64,000 nucleotides of DNA from JAOXRU01 sp965247735 (lineage in GTDB: Bacteria > Bacteroidota > Bacteroidia > Flavobacteriales > Flavobacteriaceae): positions 1,736,001 through 1,800,000 of the forward strand of contig CBDFHN010000002.1 in assembly GCA_965247735.1 (NCBI GenBank), read 5' to 3'. The position numbers were made by a program, and so were the translations under genes. The notes under the pieces are model-generated. The model ran no database searches. It saw only the letters and a program-made list of their open reading frames with translations, and was not told where the DNA came from. Positions within the stretch are counted from its first letter, which is position 1. Each line of letters opens with the position of its first letter. Of the stretch, positions 28,301-36,495 are shown piece by piece.

Positions 28301-28380
28301 GTGAAATGCTACGCATGCCAATAGTAACAGATCCAAGATATACCGAGTATGATTTAGAAAATGAAAAACAGATAAAATGA
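25303..28380 (+). CDS. dnaE: DNA polymerase III alpha subunit, short error-prone type
   Basis: 1,025 residues, shorter than the replicative alpha subunit of Bacteroidota. N-terminal PHP domain (INTHSYYSLRYG, AITDINNTSA), polymerase core with GRGSGANSIIAYLLRITDVD and the catalytic PDFDID (residues 379-384), and helix-hairpin-helix/OB-like C-terminus (KLIRIDGYLV, GKLMFFGTFLD). Its position between an S24 repressor and dinB resembles the imuA-imuB-dnaE2 mutasome, so a role in damage-induced translesion synthesis is likely. The start codon follows a -7 box by 4 nt, implying an almost leaderless mRNA. Confidence 0.92.
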   Translation: MLINTHSYYSLRYGTITPEDLLCHAKSAGYTSIAITDINNTSASWHFVRLAAKHQIKPILGVDFRNGATQKFIMLAKNNEGFYQINTYLSQFLHQKTYQIPEYAPTLNDTYVIYPFSSYVKKASNNLDSKTQSIPQKKHFDLEAKLEGLNPLMGLKENEYLGVAKEDLNRLAFSPWRNHQDKLVILQTVSFENKKGFNTHRLLRAIANNTLLSKLSKEEQGEPWHQMLPKTELEDAFAAYPELLKNTNHILSECSITFDFETETINNQRCFTSSEQEDIKLLKNLAYQGIAYRYENPSKAVTTRIEKELQIIKERGFVSYFLINWEILNYARSKGYFYVGRGSGANSIIAYLLRITDVDPVELDLYFERFINLYRKNPPDFDIDFSWTDRDDITDFIFKRFKNTALISVYNTFKYRAAIRELGKVFGLPKSEIDVLSSGQYQYQQLDQLSQLVITYSALIQGFPNYLGIHASGIIISEKPMHYHTATFMPPKGFPTTHFDMLVAEDIGLFKFDILSQRGLGKIKDTVAIVKYNRPELPQLDIHDIKRFKKDERIKHILKNAKAIGCFYVESPAMRMLLKKLRVDNYLGLVAASSVIRPGVAKSGMMREYILRYRYPERRKDAHPVLLDIMPETYGVMVYQEDVIKVAHHFGGLDLGEADMLRRGMSGKYRSRDEFLKVKDSFFDNCKRDGKAKQLTEDIWRQIESFAGYAFAKGHSASYAVESYQSLYLKAYFPLEYMVATLNNFGGFYSTELYVHEARMHGGTIEAPCINRSFTQTVIYGKQLFLGMQFLQALHSNTIKQIVTERTKNGSYLDLDDFIDRISISMEQIAILIKIDAFRYTRINKRELLWQAHLKINKTPIDAYKSSLFKTERIQYQMPKLATTQLENAFDEIELLGFPLCSPFHLLKEIPKSNALQAKYLINFLGKLIRIDGYLVTTKKTVTSKGKLMFFGTFLDRKGDFIDTVHFPPIAKKFPFRGKGIYRITGKVIEEFDCITVEVSEMLRMPIVTDPRYTEYDLENEKQIK

Positions 28381-29588
28381 AGAGAGCAATTGTACATATG
28401 GATTTAGACACTTTTTTTGTGTCTTGCGAACGCTTATTAGACAGTAAACTTATTGGAAAACCTATACTTATCGGAGGCACCTCAGACCGAGGAGTTGTAG
28501 CGTCTTGTAGTTATGAAGCCAGAAGATTTGGAGTGCATTCTGCTATGCCCATGCGAATGGCTAAGCAATTGTGCCCAGAAGCCATTGTATTAAGAGGAAA
28601 TTCGGGTATTTACAGTGAACAATCCAGCGCCGTAACCGAGGTTATTAAAGAACGAGTACCTGTCTTTGAAAAATCTTCCATAGATGAATTCTATATTGAC
28701 CTTACTGGAATGGATAAATTTTTTGGTTGTTATAATTTAGCAAAAGAACTGCGGGAACGTGTTATAAAAGAAACTGGTTTGCCCATCTCATTTGGACTAT
28801 CTGCCAACAAGACAGTATCTAAAATTGCAACAGGAGAAGCCAAACCAAACAATAAAATAAGGATTTATAAAGGAGAAGAAAAACTATTCTTGGCACCGCT
28901 ATCTGTTCGTAAAATACCTATGGTAGGAGAAGTAACCTATAAATCGCTTTGTGATTTGGGAATTAAGCATATCAAAACCATTCAGCAGATGCCCATGGAT
29001 ATGATGGGAAAGGTATTTGGTAAAAATGGACATATGATATGGAAAAAAGCAAATGGGATAGATAATTCCCCTGTAATACAATACCAAGAACGAAAATCAA
29101 TTTCTACAGAACGTACATTTGATAAGGATACTACTGATATTAAAAAAATTGAAGGGATTATTATTGCTATGGCAGAAAACTTAGTATACCAACTAAGAAA
29201 AGCCAATAAACTTACTGCTTGTGTTGCCTTTAAAATCAGATACTCAGATTTTCAAACCTATACTCTGCAAAAACGAATTCCGTATAGTTCCGCCGATCAT
29301 AAAATTATTCCAATAGTTAAAGAATTATACCAGAAACTGTATCAAAGGCGATTATTAGTACGGTTAATAGGTGTACGCTTTAGCCATTTGGTAGCAGGTG
29401 CATATCAGATTGATTTATTTGATGATACTGATAAAATAATGAATCTCTACCAAGCTATAGACAAAATGAGAAATAGATATGGAGATAGGGCCGTTATTAA
29501 AGCAGCAGGAATGGATGCTAAAAATATTAATAGGATGAATCCTTTTTCAGGAGAACCGCCACCATTATTAGCCAATAGACGTAGGTGA
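28377..29588 (+). CDS. dinB: Y-family DNA polymerase (Pol IV/ImuB-like)
   Basis: 403 residues. Catalytic HMDLDTFFVSCE (Asp at ~9 and 11), YEARRFGVHSAMPM, SSIDEFYIDLTGM (Asp-Glu), then HhH thumb (VRKIPMVGEVTYKSLCDLGI) and little finger. All three acidic residues are present, so it should be an active polymerase, unlike catalytically dead ImuB. The ATG overlaps the dnaE stop (ATGA), a coupled arrangement. Function: translesion synthesis under control of the upstream repressor. Confidence 0.93.
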   Translation: MKRAIVHMDLDTFFVSCERLLDSKLIGKPILIGGTSDRGVVASCSYEARRFGVHSAMPMRMAKQLCPEAIVLRGNSGIYSEQSSAVTEVIKERVPVFEKSSIDEFYIDLTGMDKFFGCYNLAKELRERVIKETGLPISFGLSANKTVSKIATGEAKPNNKIRIYKGEEKLFLAPLSVRKIPMVGEVTYKSLCDLGIKHIKTIQQMPMDMMGKVFGKNGHMIWKKANGIDNSPVIQYQERKSISTERTFDKDTTDIKKIEGIIIAMAENLVYQLRKANKLTACVAFKIRYSDFQTYTLQKRIPYSSADHKIIPIVKELYQKLYQRRLLVRLIGVRFSHLVAGAYQIDLFDDTDKIMNLYQAIDKMRNRYGDRAVIKAAGMDAKNINRMNPFSGEPPPLLANRRR

Positions 29589-29691
29589 TTGTTATTTTTG
29601 TTTATCTAAACTAGTAGCATTAAAAACAATCAAATTAAACAGCTCTCGCATTCGAGAACCTACCCGATCCCCGTAAAACACTTCTAGTTTT

Positions 29692-29739
29692 GAGTATTTT
29701 AAAGCTATAAAATGCATGGCTTTATAACTTTAAATACTC
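29692..29739. other. long near-perfect hairpin between dinB and metal operon
   Basis: GAGTATTTTAAAGCTATAAA pairs with TTTATAACTTTAAATACTC around a 9-nt loop ATGCATGGC, about 19 bp with one bulge and one mismatch. No T tract follows on either strand, so not a standard terminator. A smaller hairpin TCTCG-CATT-CGAGA is at 29644-29657. Confidence 0.55.
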
Positions 29740-29828
29740 TGCAAATTAATTTTCTGTTAAAAATTATTAATTCCAAGAACAAAACTGAGTATGCTATCTA
29801 TGCAATGGGATTGCATAAATTTTCTTCT

Positions 29829-29836
29829 TATATTTG
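29829..29836 (+). promoter_or_regulatory. -7 promoter box for the metal-efflux operon
   Basis: TATATTTG fits TAnnTTTG. The GTG proposed as start of the first gene lies 4 nt downstream, so transcription would begin at or next to the start codon. Confidence 0.45.
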
Positions 29837-29840
29837 CAAT

Positions 29841-30158
29841 GTGAAATTTCTAGCAGTCATATTATCTATTTACATTTTAGGATTATCATTACTCACCTGT
29901 AATGATAGTCTAGTACATGATGCTTCTAATCCTGATATTGTTAATGTAATAAGCCTAGACGATCATTCTGACTCGAGTATGGCTGATTTATGTTCTCCTT
30001 TTTGTTCTTGTCAATGCTGCCAAGTAAGTTTTACTACCATAAACTTCACTACTCATAATTATTTGATAGCTCAAGATCAATTTGCTACTGTATATTCTTA
30101 TGAAGATACAGCTTTACAAGATTTTGTTTTTTCATTATTCCAACCCCCTCAAGTTTAA
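29841..30158 (+). CDS. DUF6660-like small exported protein preceding the efflux pump
   Basis: 105 residues from GTG at 29841, giving a clean signal peptide (MKFLAVILSIYILGLSLLTC, with GTG read as Met) and a short mature part with a Cys cluster (CSPFCSCQCC) and several His and Asp. Similar small proteins regularly precede CzcA genes in Flavobacteriia. The Cys/His content suggests metal sensing or trapping at the periplasmic face, but this is inference. A longer frame from 29712 would run through the hairpin and promoter and is not favoured. Confidence 0.65.
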   Translation: MKFLAVILSIYILGLSLLTCNDSLVHDASNPDIVNVISLDDHSDSSMADLCSPFCSCQCCQVSFTTINFTTHNYLIAQDQFATVYSYEDTALQDFVFSLFQPPQV

Positions 30159-30170
30159 TTCATTTTTTAT

Positions 30171-30209
30171 AGGATAGCTATATCCTTTTTAGTCTTATCT
30201 ATAAAGACT
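30171..30209 (+). terminator. two small hairpins before the efflux pump gene (attenuator-like)
   Basis: AGGATA (30171-30176) with TATCCT (30181-30186) followed by TTTT; AGTCTT (30191-30196) with AAGACT (30204-30209) followed by CATTTTTT. Located between the small protein and the pump gene; could partially terminate or protect the first cistron. Confidence 0.4.
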
Positions 30210-30241
30210 CATTTTTTAATTGAATTAAACTTATAAATAAA

Positions 30242-33200
30242 ATGATTAATAAACTCATTGAGTTTTCAATCAATAACAAATTTGTTATTGGATTGTTTAC
30301 ACTTGCTTTGATCGCTGGTGGTATCTATAGCGTTAAACAAGTACCTGTAGATGCAGTTCCAGACATTACCAATAATCAGGTACAAATTATTACTCAATCT
30401 CCTAATCTGGGAACAGAAGATATTGAGCAATTTATTACCTATCCAATAGAGATCGCTGTCGCAAATTTACCAGAAGTAAAAGAAATTCGTTCTATTTCTA
30501 GATTCGGACTTTCTGTTGTTACTATTGTATTTAGCGATGATCTAGACACCTATTTGCCTCGACAATTAGTTTCAGAAAAACTAAGTGAAATAAAAGCAAA
30601 TATTCCTGAAGGCTTTGGCACACCATTTATGGGACCTATATCTACAGGGCTAGGAGAAATTTATCAGTATACCCTTGAAGTTGCGCCCGAATTTAAAGAC
30701 AAATACGATGCTACTAAATTACGAACCATTCAAGATTGGATTATCCGTAGGCAAATGGCAATGGTACCAGGTGTGGTAGAGGTAAATGCCTTTGGCGGAA
30801 GCATTAAACAATACGAAGTTTCCATAGATCCCAATGAATTAAACGCAATTGATTTAACAATTAGCGATGTATATAAGGCATTAGAAAATAACAACGAGAA
30901 TACGGGAGGTGCTTATATTGAAAAAAACCATCAAGCCAATTTTATTAGAGGAGAAGGTTTAGCACGTTCTTTAGACGATATAAAAAATATTGTAGTCGAC
31001 AACAAAGGCGGGATACCAATTTTAATTAAAGATATTGGAACCGTACAATTCGGGAAAGCCACACGTTATGGAGCATTAACCAAAAATGGAGAAGGTGAAG
31101 CCGTTGGTGGTATGATTTTAATGTTGAAAGGTGCAAGTACCGATGCTGTGATTAAATCGGTAACTGCAAGAATAAACGAGATTCAGAAATCATTACCAGA
31201 AGGTGTACGTATTAAACCGTTTTTAGATAGAAGTAAACTAATAGCAAGTACCACATCTACGGTAAAAAACAACTTAACAGAAGGCGCACTTATTGTCATA
31301 TTTATTCTCGTGTTTTTCTTAGGAAACTGGAGAGGAGGTTTGGTAGTAGCATCAACAATTCCATTATCCTTACTTTTTGCCTTTATCATGATGAATATTT
31401 TTGGTGTATGGGCAAACCTAATGAGTTTAGGCGCTATTGATTTCGGAATTATTGTTGATGGAGCTGTAATTATTGTAGAAAGCACCGTTTTTCTCATTTA
31501 CCAGCGTATTAAAAAAACAGGTGCATTAACGGCAAATGATCGAGATAAAATAACATTAAAGGCATCATCAAAAATGATGAATACTGCCTTTTTTGGGCAA
31601 TTTATTATCCTAATTGTATTCTTGCCCATTTTAGCATTAGAAGGCGTAGAAGGAAAAATGTTTATCCCAATGGCACTAACATTTAGTTTTGCAATGATTG
31701 GAGCAATGGTATTGTGCTTAACCTATGTACCAATGATTACGTCGTTATTTTTAAGAGCACCTAAAGATATTAAGAAGAAGTATTGGGGAGATAAGATTGT
31801 ACATTGGTTAGAAGATAAATATGAAAATGGATTATTAAAAGCCTTAAAAAGAGGCAAAGTAATTGTTATTTCATCAATTGTACTTTTGGGCTTAGCCATA
31901 TTTGCTTTTACCAAAATGGGAGGCGAATTTATTCCGCAATTAGACGAAGGTGATTTAGCATTTCATGCTATTTTAAAACCAGGAAGTTCCTTATCTGAAA
32001 CTATTGAAACAACTACAAAAGTAGAGAAAATCGTAAAAGAAAATTTCCCAGAAGTTACCGATATTATAAGCAGGATAGGTGTTGCCGATGTACCAACAGA
32101 TCCAATGCCAATGGATATTGCCGATGTATTTGTGATTTTAAAACCGAAAAGCGAATGGACAAGCGCTACAACCAAAGAAGAACTCATTGATAAGATGAAG
32201 GAAATGATAACGCAAGTGCCTGGAGTTAATTATGAGTTTACCCAACCCATAGAAATGCGTTTTAATGAATTGATTACAGGTGTTCGTGAAGATATTGCAA
32301 TAAAACTATATGGAGACGATTTAGATATTCTTGCTCAAAAAGCTGAAGAAATTGGAAAGATTGTAGCCACCGTAGATGGTGTTGCCGATATGAAAGTAGA
32401 GGCGACTTCTGGACAACCTCAAATTACCATTAATTATAACAGGAACAAAGTTGCTCAATATGGTTTGCAGATTAATGACCTCAACAAACTAATAGAAACT
32501 GCTTTTGCTGGAGGTGTTGCTGGAACCATTTTTGAAGGTGAAAAACGTTTTGATTTGGTTGTACGCCTAAAGGAAGAATTACGTCAAGATTTAAGTAACG
32601 TAAAAAACCTATTTATAACCTTACCTAGTGGTACACAGATTCCCTTAAAAGAAGTAGCAACGATAAGCTACAAACCAGGACCAATGCAAATAAGTCGTGA
32701 TAATACCAATCGTAGAACTTATGTTGGAATTAATGTACGGGGACGTGACATAAAATCGCTGGTAGAAGAAATTAGAGATAAAATAGAAGCTCAAGTAGAT
32801 TTACCATCAGGATATTATGTGCGTTATGGTGGTGCTTTTGAAAACTTAGAGCGTGCTACAGAAAAATTAAAAACGGTAGTACCAATCTCATTGGCTTTAA
32901 TTTTTATATTGATTTTTATGGCCTTAAAATCATTCAAGCAAACCACAATGATTTATATCGCAATTCCATTAGCTACAATTGGTGGTATCTTTTCATTAAT
33001 GTTAAGAGGCATGCCATTTAGTATTTCTGCTGGAGTAGGTTTTATTGTACTTTTTGGAGTGGCAGTACTTAATGGACTAGTACTTATTAGTGGTTTTAAT
33101 GAATTGAAAGAAGAAGGTGTAACCGATATTAATGAACGTATTAGAGCTGGAACACGAAGACGTATTCGCCCTATTTTATTAACAGCACTAACAGATATGT

Positions 33201-34570
33201 TAGGATTCTTACCAATGGCATTATCGACATCTTCTGGAGCAGAAGTACAACAACCGCTAGCTACAGTTGTTATTGGCGGACTATTAACATCTACCCTATT
33301 AACCTTGTTTGTTATTCCTATTTTGTATAAATGGATTGAAACACGAGAAGAAAGAAAAATAAAAATACCAAAAACGGCTATCGCAACGGCCTTATTATTG
33401 TTCTCTTTCGGAATGTCTCAAGCACAACAAAAGACAATTACTATGGATAAAGCAGTAACCTTAGCTACAGAGAATTATCCTTCCTTAAAAGCAGCACAAC
33501 TCGCCGTAGACAAAGAACAATCGTTAAAAGCTACGGCTTGGGATTTTGGTAACACAAATTTATTTACTGGTGCCGACGAAATAGGTAATAACAACGATGC
33601 CACCTATACAACCTTTGGAATAGGACAAAGTGGTATAGACCTTTTCGGAATTGCTCCCAAAAATAAATTAGCAAAGGCAAATATTCAATTAGCCAAATCT
33701 AATGTTGCCTTGAGTATTTTAGATTTAAAACGAAAAGTACAAACGGCTTGGGCAAAAGCCTATACAGCAAAACAGATATACCAATCGTATGTAAAGATAG
33801 ACACCATGTTTTCGAGACTAGATAAAGCCATTGATTTACGATATGAAACAGAGGCTATTTCAAAATTAGAATACAATGCCACGGCAAATCAAGGGAAATT
33901 AATAAATCTTAAAAAAGAACAAGCTTACACAAACTATCAAATGGCATTACAAATGTTAAACCAATGGTTGTATACTGATGCTGTATATGATGTATTGGAA
34001 GTAAGCATTGATACATTTGACGAGACGCTTTCCGTTTCAGAAAAAGAGCTAAAGAACCATCCTTTACAAACCTATTGGCAATCGGAATTAGCCATAGCAA
34101 ACGCAGAGCAAAAAGTAGCGAGTGCACAGTTTTTACCAAAGTTATCAGCACAGTATGGTTTTCAGAAAATAGGAAACCAATCTGGATTTAATAGTTATCA
34201 GGTAGGCTTACAAATTCCTTTAATTTTTAATAAAAGCAAAGCAAAGGCAAAAGCATCAAAAATAAATGCAACAATTGTAGCGCAAGAAAATATGGCTAAG
34301 GAATTACAATTAAAAAGCAAATTTGAGCTAATATTAAGCCAATACAAACAATTACAAAAAAGCTGGACGTATTATAAGAACGAAGCCTTGCCATTAGCAA
34401 TTGAGCAGCGAAACGGGGCAAGTTTATCTTATAAAGAAGGAGCAATGGATTATATCGCCTTTCTTCAGAACATGAAAAACGCTATAGAATTAGAAATTAA
34501 TACATGGCAAGTATTGCAGCAATATTTGCAAAGTAAAATACAGCTAGAGTATTTGTTGAATACAAAGTAA
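30242..34570 (+). CDS. CzcA/CusA heavy-metal RND pump fused to a TolC-like outer-membrane channel
   Basis: 1,442 residues versus about 1,040 for a plain CzcA. Residues 1-~1035 form a complete HME-RND transporter: VPVDAVPDITNNQVQI near the start, 12 membrane segments, and GAIDFGIIVDGAVIIVES at ~397-415, the proton-relay TM4 motif of metal pumps. At ~1040-1063 a second signal-peptide-like stretch (TAIATALLLFSFGMSQAQQ) leads into an outer-membrane efflux protein (TolC/CzcC type, 1064-1442) with paired coiled-coil regions. A single polypeptide thus carries inner- and outer-membrane parts, possibly cleaved after export. Followed by a CzcB adaptor and Fur gene. Confidence 0.93.
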   Translation: MINKLIEFSINNKFVIGLFTLALIAGGIYSVKQVPVDAVPDITNNQVQIITQSPNLGTEDIEQFITYPIEIAVANLPEVKEIRSISRFGLSVVTIVFSDDLDTYLPRQLVSEKLSEIKANIPEGFGTPFMGPISTGLGEIYQYTLEVAPEFKDKYDATKLRTIQDWIIRRQMAMVPGVVEVNAFGGSIKQYEVSIDPNELNAIDLTISDVYKALENNNENTGGAYIEKNHQANFIRGEGLARSLDDIKNIVVDNKGGIPILIKDIGTVQFGKATRYGALTKNGEGEAVGGMILMLKGASTDAVIKSVTARINEIQKSLPEGVRIKPFLDRSKLIASTTSTVKNNLTEGALIVIFILVFFLGNWRGGLVVASTIPLSLLFAFIMMNIFGVWANLMSLGAIDFGIIVDGAVIIVESTVFLIYQRIKKTGALTANDRDKITLKASSKMMNTAFFGQFIILIVFLPILALEGVEGKMFIPMALTFSFAMIGAMVLCLTYVPMITSLFLRAPKDIKKKYWGDKIVHWLEDKYENGLLKALKRGKVIVISSIVLLGLAIFAFTKMGGEFIPQLDEGDLAFHAILKPGSSLSETIETTTKVEKIVKENFPEVTDIISRIGVADVPTDPMPMDIADVFVILKPKSEWTSATTKEELIDKMKEMITQVPGVNYEFTQPIEMRFNELITGVREDIAIKLYGDDLDILAQKAEEIGKIVATVDGVADMKVEATSGQPQITINYNRNKVAQYGLQINDLNKLIETAFAGGVAGTIFEGEKRFDLVVRLKEELRQDLSNVKNLFITLPSGTQIPLKEVATISYKPGPMQISRDNTNRRTYVGINVRGRDIKSLVEEIRDKIEAQVDLPSGYYVRYGGAFENLERATEKLKTVVPISLALIFILIFMALKSFKQTTMIYIAIPLATIGGIFSLMLRGMPFSISAGVGFIVLFGVAVLNGLVLISGFNELKEEGVTDINERIRAGTRRRIRPILLTALTDMLGFLPMALSTSSGAEVQQPLATVVIGGLLTSTLLTLFVIPILYKWIETREERKIKIPKTAIATALLLFSFGMSQAQQKTITMDKAVTLATENYPSLKAAQLAVDKEQSLKATAWDFGNTNLFTGADEIGNNNDATYTTFGIGQSGIDLFGIAPKNKLAKANIQLAKSNVALSILDLKRKVQTAWAKAYTAKQIYQSYVKIDTMFSRLDKAIDLRYETEAISKLEYNATANQGKLINLKKEQAYTNYQMALQMLNQWLYTDAVYDVLEVSIDTFDETLSVSEKELKNHPLQTYWQSELAIANAEQKVASAQFLPKLSAQYGFQKIGNQSGFNSYQVGLQIPLIFNKSKAKAKASKINATIVAQENMAKELQLKSKFELILSQYKQLQKSWTYYKNEALPLAIEQRNGASLSYKEGAMDYIAFLQNMKNAIELEINTWQVLQQYLQSKIQLEYLLNTK

Positions 34571-34573
34571 ACA

Positions 34574-34664
34574 ACCTCGGGGCAACCCCAGAGGCATTAA
34601 TAAAGAACAAACAATTTACATTTGACGTAAGTGTCGTGATATTAAACCCACTGGTGGGAATAAA
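34574..34664 (+). repeat. palindromic intergenic repeat, copy P3
   Basis: Two hairpins about 50 nt apart: CCTCGGGG-CAA-CCCCAGAGG (34575-34594) and CCCAC-TG-GTGGG (34647-34658) flanked by ATTAAA and AATAAA. The same layout recurs at 35,987. It starts 4 nt after the pump stop codon and lies before the adaptor gene, inside the operon. Confidence 0.65.
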
Positions 34665-34728
34665 AAGAATCCTGTTTTATAGGAAACAATTTTAATTAAA
34701 AAAACACCTGCTTATGCAGGCATTAGAG

Positions 34729-35982
34729 ATGAAAAAAACAAATTTATATATCGTAATATTCCTTATTGCTTCCATATTATTTGCAAGTTGTAAGAATACA
34801 CCAAAAGATGATGGACATAAGCATGATGCCGAAGGAAGCCATATTGAAAATACCGATAGAGATACAGAGCATAATGATGAAGCTGTTAAAAAAGAAGAGA
34901 ACGAGGAAGAAGAGGAACATAGCGAAGAGTTGACACTAACTCAAAAGCAAATGACTATTTTAAACATTAAAATAGATACACTTTCTAAACGGGTCATGAG
35001 CGGTTTCCTAAAAGTTAATGGAAAACTAGGAGTACCTCCGCAAAATGAAGCTGTTGTAAACACAACTTTAGGAGCTAATATTAGCAGTATTAAAGTGGTA
35101 GAAGGTGATAAAGTCAAAAAAGGACAAACGCTAGCATATATCTCACACCCAGAAATTATTAGACTGCAAACAGATTATTTGCAAGCTTACAATCAGTTGA
35201 CTTTTTTAGAGCAAGATTATAACAGACAAAAGAAGCTATACGACGCAAAAGTAGGTTCTGGTAGAGATTATCAACTGGCACAATCTTCTTTTTCTAGCGC
35301 AAAAGGACTAGCCAAAGGATACGAAAGCCAATTGCAACTTCTTGGTTTGTCTCACATTAGCATAAGAGCTGGGAATATTTCAAAAACGGCACCAGTTAGA
35401 AGTCCTATTGATGGTTTTATTGAAAAAGTGCAAATAAAATCTGGGCAATATGTACAGCCTCAAACGCCTTTATTTGAAATCGTAAATATTGAGCATATTC
35501 ATGCTGATTTAATGGTCTTTGAAAAAGATATTAGTAAAGTAGCAAATGGACAATTGGTGAAGTTTAATGTAGAAGCATTAGGGAATAAAGAAATGACAGC
35601 CAAAATCTATGCCGTAGGAAAATCATTTGAAGAAGGTCCAAAAGCCTTACATGTACATGCCGAAATTGAGAATAAAGATAGTAACCTTATTCCAGGAATG
35701 TACGTTAATGCACGAATTATCACCAAAGGCAATTTAGAACAAGCCATACCAGAAGATGCTGTATTCCAAGAAGGAGATACTTTTTATGTTTTTACAGCAG
35801 AAAAAGAAGAGAATGGCACTTGGGGATTTACACCTCAAAAGGTTATAATAAAATCTACTAGTAATGGATATATGGCTTTTGATTTTATTGAAAATGTAAA
35901 AAAAGATGTTTTGGTTGCGCAAGGTGGAGCTTACTACCTAATGGCTGAAATGAAAAAGAGCGAAGCGGAACATTCACATTAA
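34729..35982 (+). CDS. CzcB/CusB-type RND periplasmic adaptor (metal efflux)
   Basis: 417 residues from ATG 34729, chosen because it gives a lipoprotein signal (lipobox LFASC). A His/Asp/Glu-rich linker follows (HKHDAEGSH, then an EEEEEHSEE run), likely a metal-binding tail, and the C-terminus ends EAEHSH. Biotin-lipoyl and HlyD regions: GANISSIKVVEGDKVKKGQ and APVRSPIDGFIEKVQIKSGQ, with a coiled-coil hairpin between. Bridges the pump and channel parts of the upstream fusion. A small hairpin CCTGC-TTAT-GCAGG (~34707-34720) precedes the start. Confidence 0.92.
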   Translation: MKKTNLYIVIFLIASILFASCKNTPKDDGHKHDAEGSHIENTDRDTEHNDEAVKKEENEEEEEHSEELTLTQKQMTILNIKIDTLSKRVMSGFLKVNGKLGVPPQNEAVVNTTLGANISSIKVVEGDKVKKGQTLAYISHPEIIRLQTDYLQAYNQLTFLEQDYNRQKKLYDAKVGSGRDYQLAQSSFSSAKGLAKGYESQLQLLGLSHISIRAGNISKTAPVRSPIDGFIEKVQIKSGQYVQPQTPLFEIVNIEHIHADLMVFEKDISKVANGQLVKFNVEALGNKEMTAKIYAVGKSFEEGPKALHVHAEIENKDSNLIPGMYVNARIITKGNLEQAIPEDAVFQEGDTFYVFTAEKEENGTWGFTPQKVIIKSTSNGYMAFDFIENVKKDVLVAQGGAYYLMAEMKKSEAEHSH

Positions 35983-35986
35983 TCAA

Positions 35987-36077
35987 AAACCTAGACCCAT
36001 GGGTACGAGATATGCCTCCGAGAATAATTTTTCGTTTCAAGACAAGTCTTGGGGTATTAAACCCACTGGTGGGAATA
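35987..36077 (+). repeat. palindromic intergenic repeat, copy P4
   Basis: Shares TTAAACCCACTGGTGGGAAT with P3; CCCAC (36062-36066) pairs with GTGGG (36069-36073). It fills the gap between the adaptor stop and the fur-like start, ending about 5 nt before that ATG. Confidence 0.65.
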
Positions 36078-36081
36078 AATT

Positions 36082-36495
36082 ATGAAGAACGCAGAAAAAA
36101 AATTACAAAAAGTTAATATTAGACCTACTGCAATGCGTATTTTGGTGTATCAGTTTATAGCCGCCCAAAATGTTGCTGTAAGCTTAACTAGTGTAGAAGA
36201 ACATTTTGAAAAATCAGATAGGACAACGCTGTACAGAACATTAAAAACTTTTGAAGAAAAAAGGCTGGTACATCAAATTGACAATGGAACAGGAATCCCT
36301 AAATATGCGCTTTGCGTTCATGAACATAATTTAGAAAAACATGCAGATCTACATTTGCATTTTCACTGTAATAAATGTGAAGAAACCGTTTGCTTAACTG
36401 AGCATCAAATACCACAAATTAACCTTCCAGAAGGTTTTCATTCTGAAGACATAAACATGCTAGTTAAAGGAATTTGTGATAAATGTAGTAAATAA
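36082..36495 (+). CDS. Fur-family metalloregulator
   Basis: 137 residues. Winged helix (RPTAMRILVYQF, SDRTTLYRTLKTFEEK) and dimerisation domain with structural zinc site C96-x2-C99 and C132-x2-C135, plus a His-rich stretch HADLHLHFHC. Third gene of the efflux cluster; likely represses it or neighbouring metal genes. Whether it senses Zn, Fe or peroxide cannot be told from the sequence. Confidence 0.9.
   Translation: MKNAEKKLQKVNIRPTAMRILVYQFIAAQNVAVSLTSVEEHFEKSDRTTLYRTLKTFEEKRLVHQIDNGTGIPKYALCVHEHNLEKHADLHLHFHCNKCEETVCLTEHQIPQINLPEGFHSEDINMLVKGICDKCSK

Noticed and set aside
29712..29840. Longer start for the DUF6660-like protein
   Set aside because: It would run through a long hairpin and the TATATTTG promoter box and lacks a signal peptide at its N-terminus.
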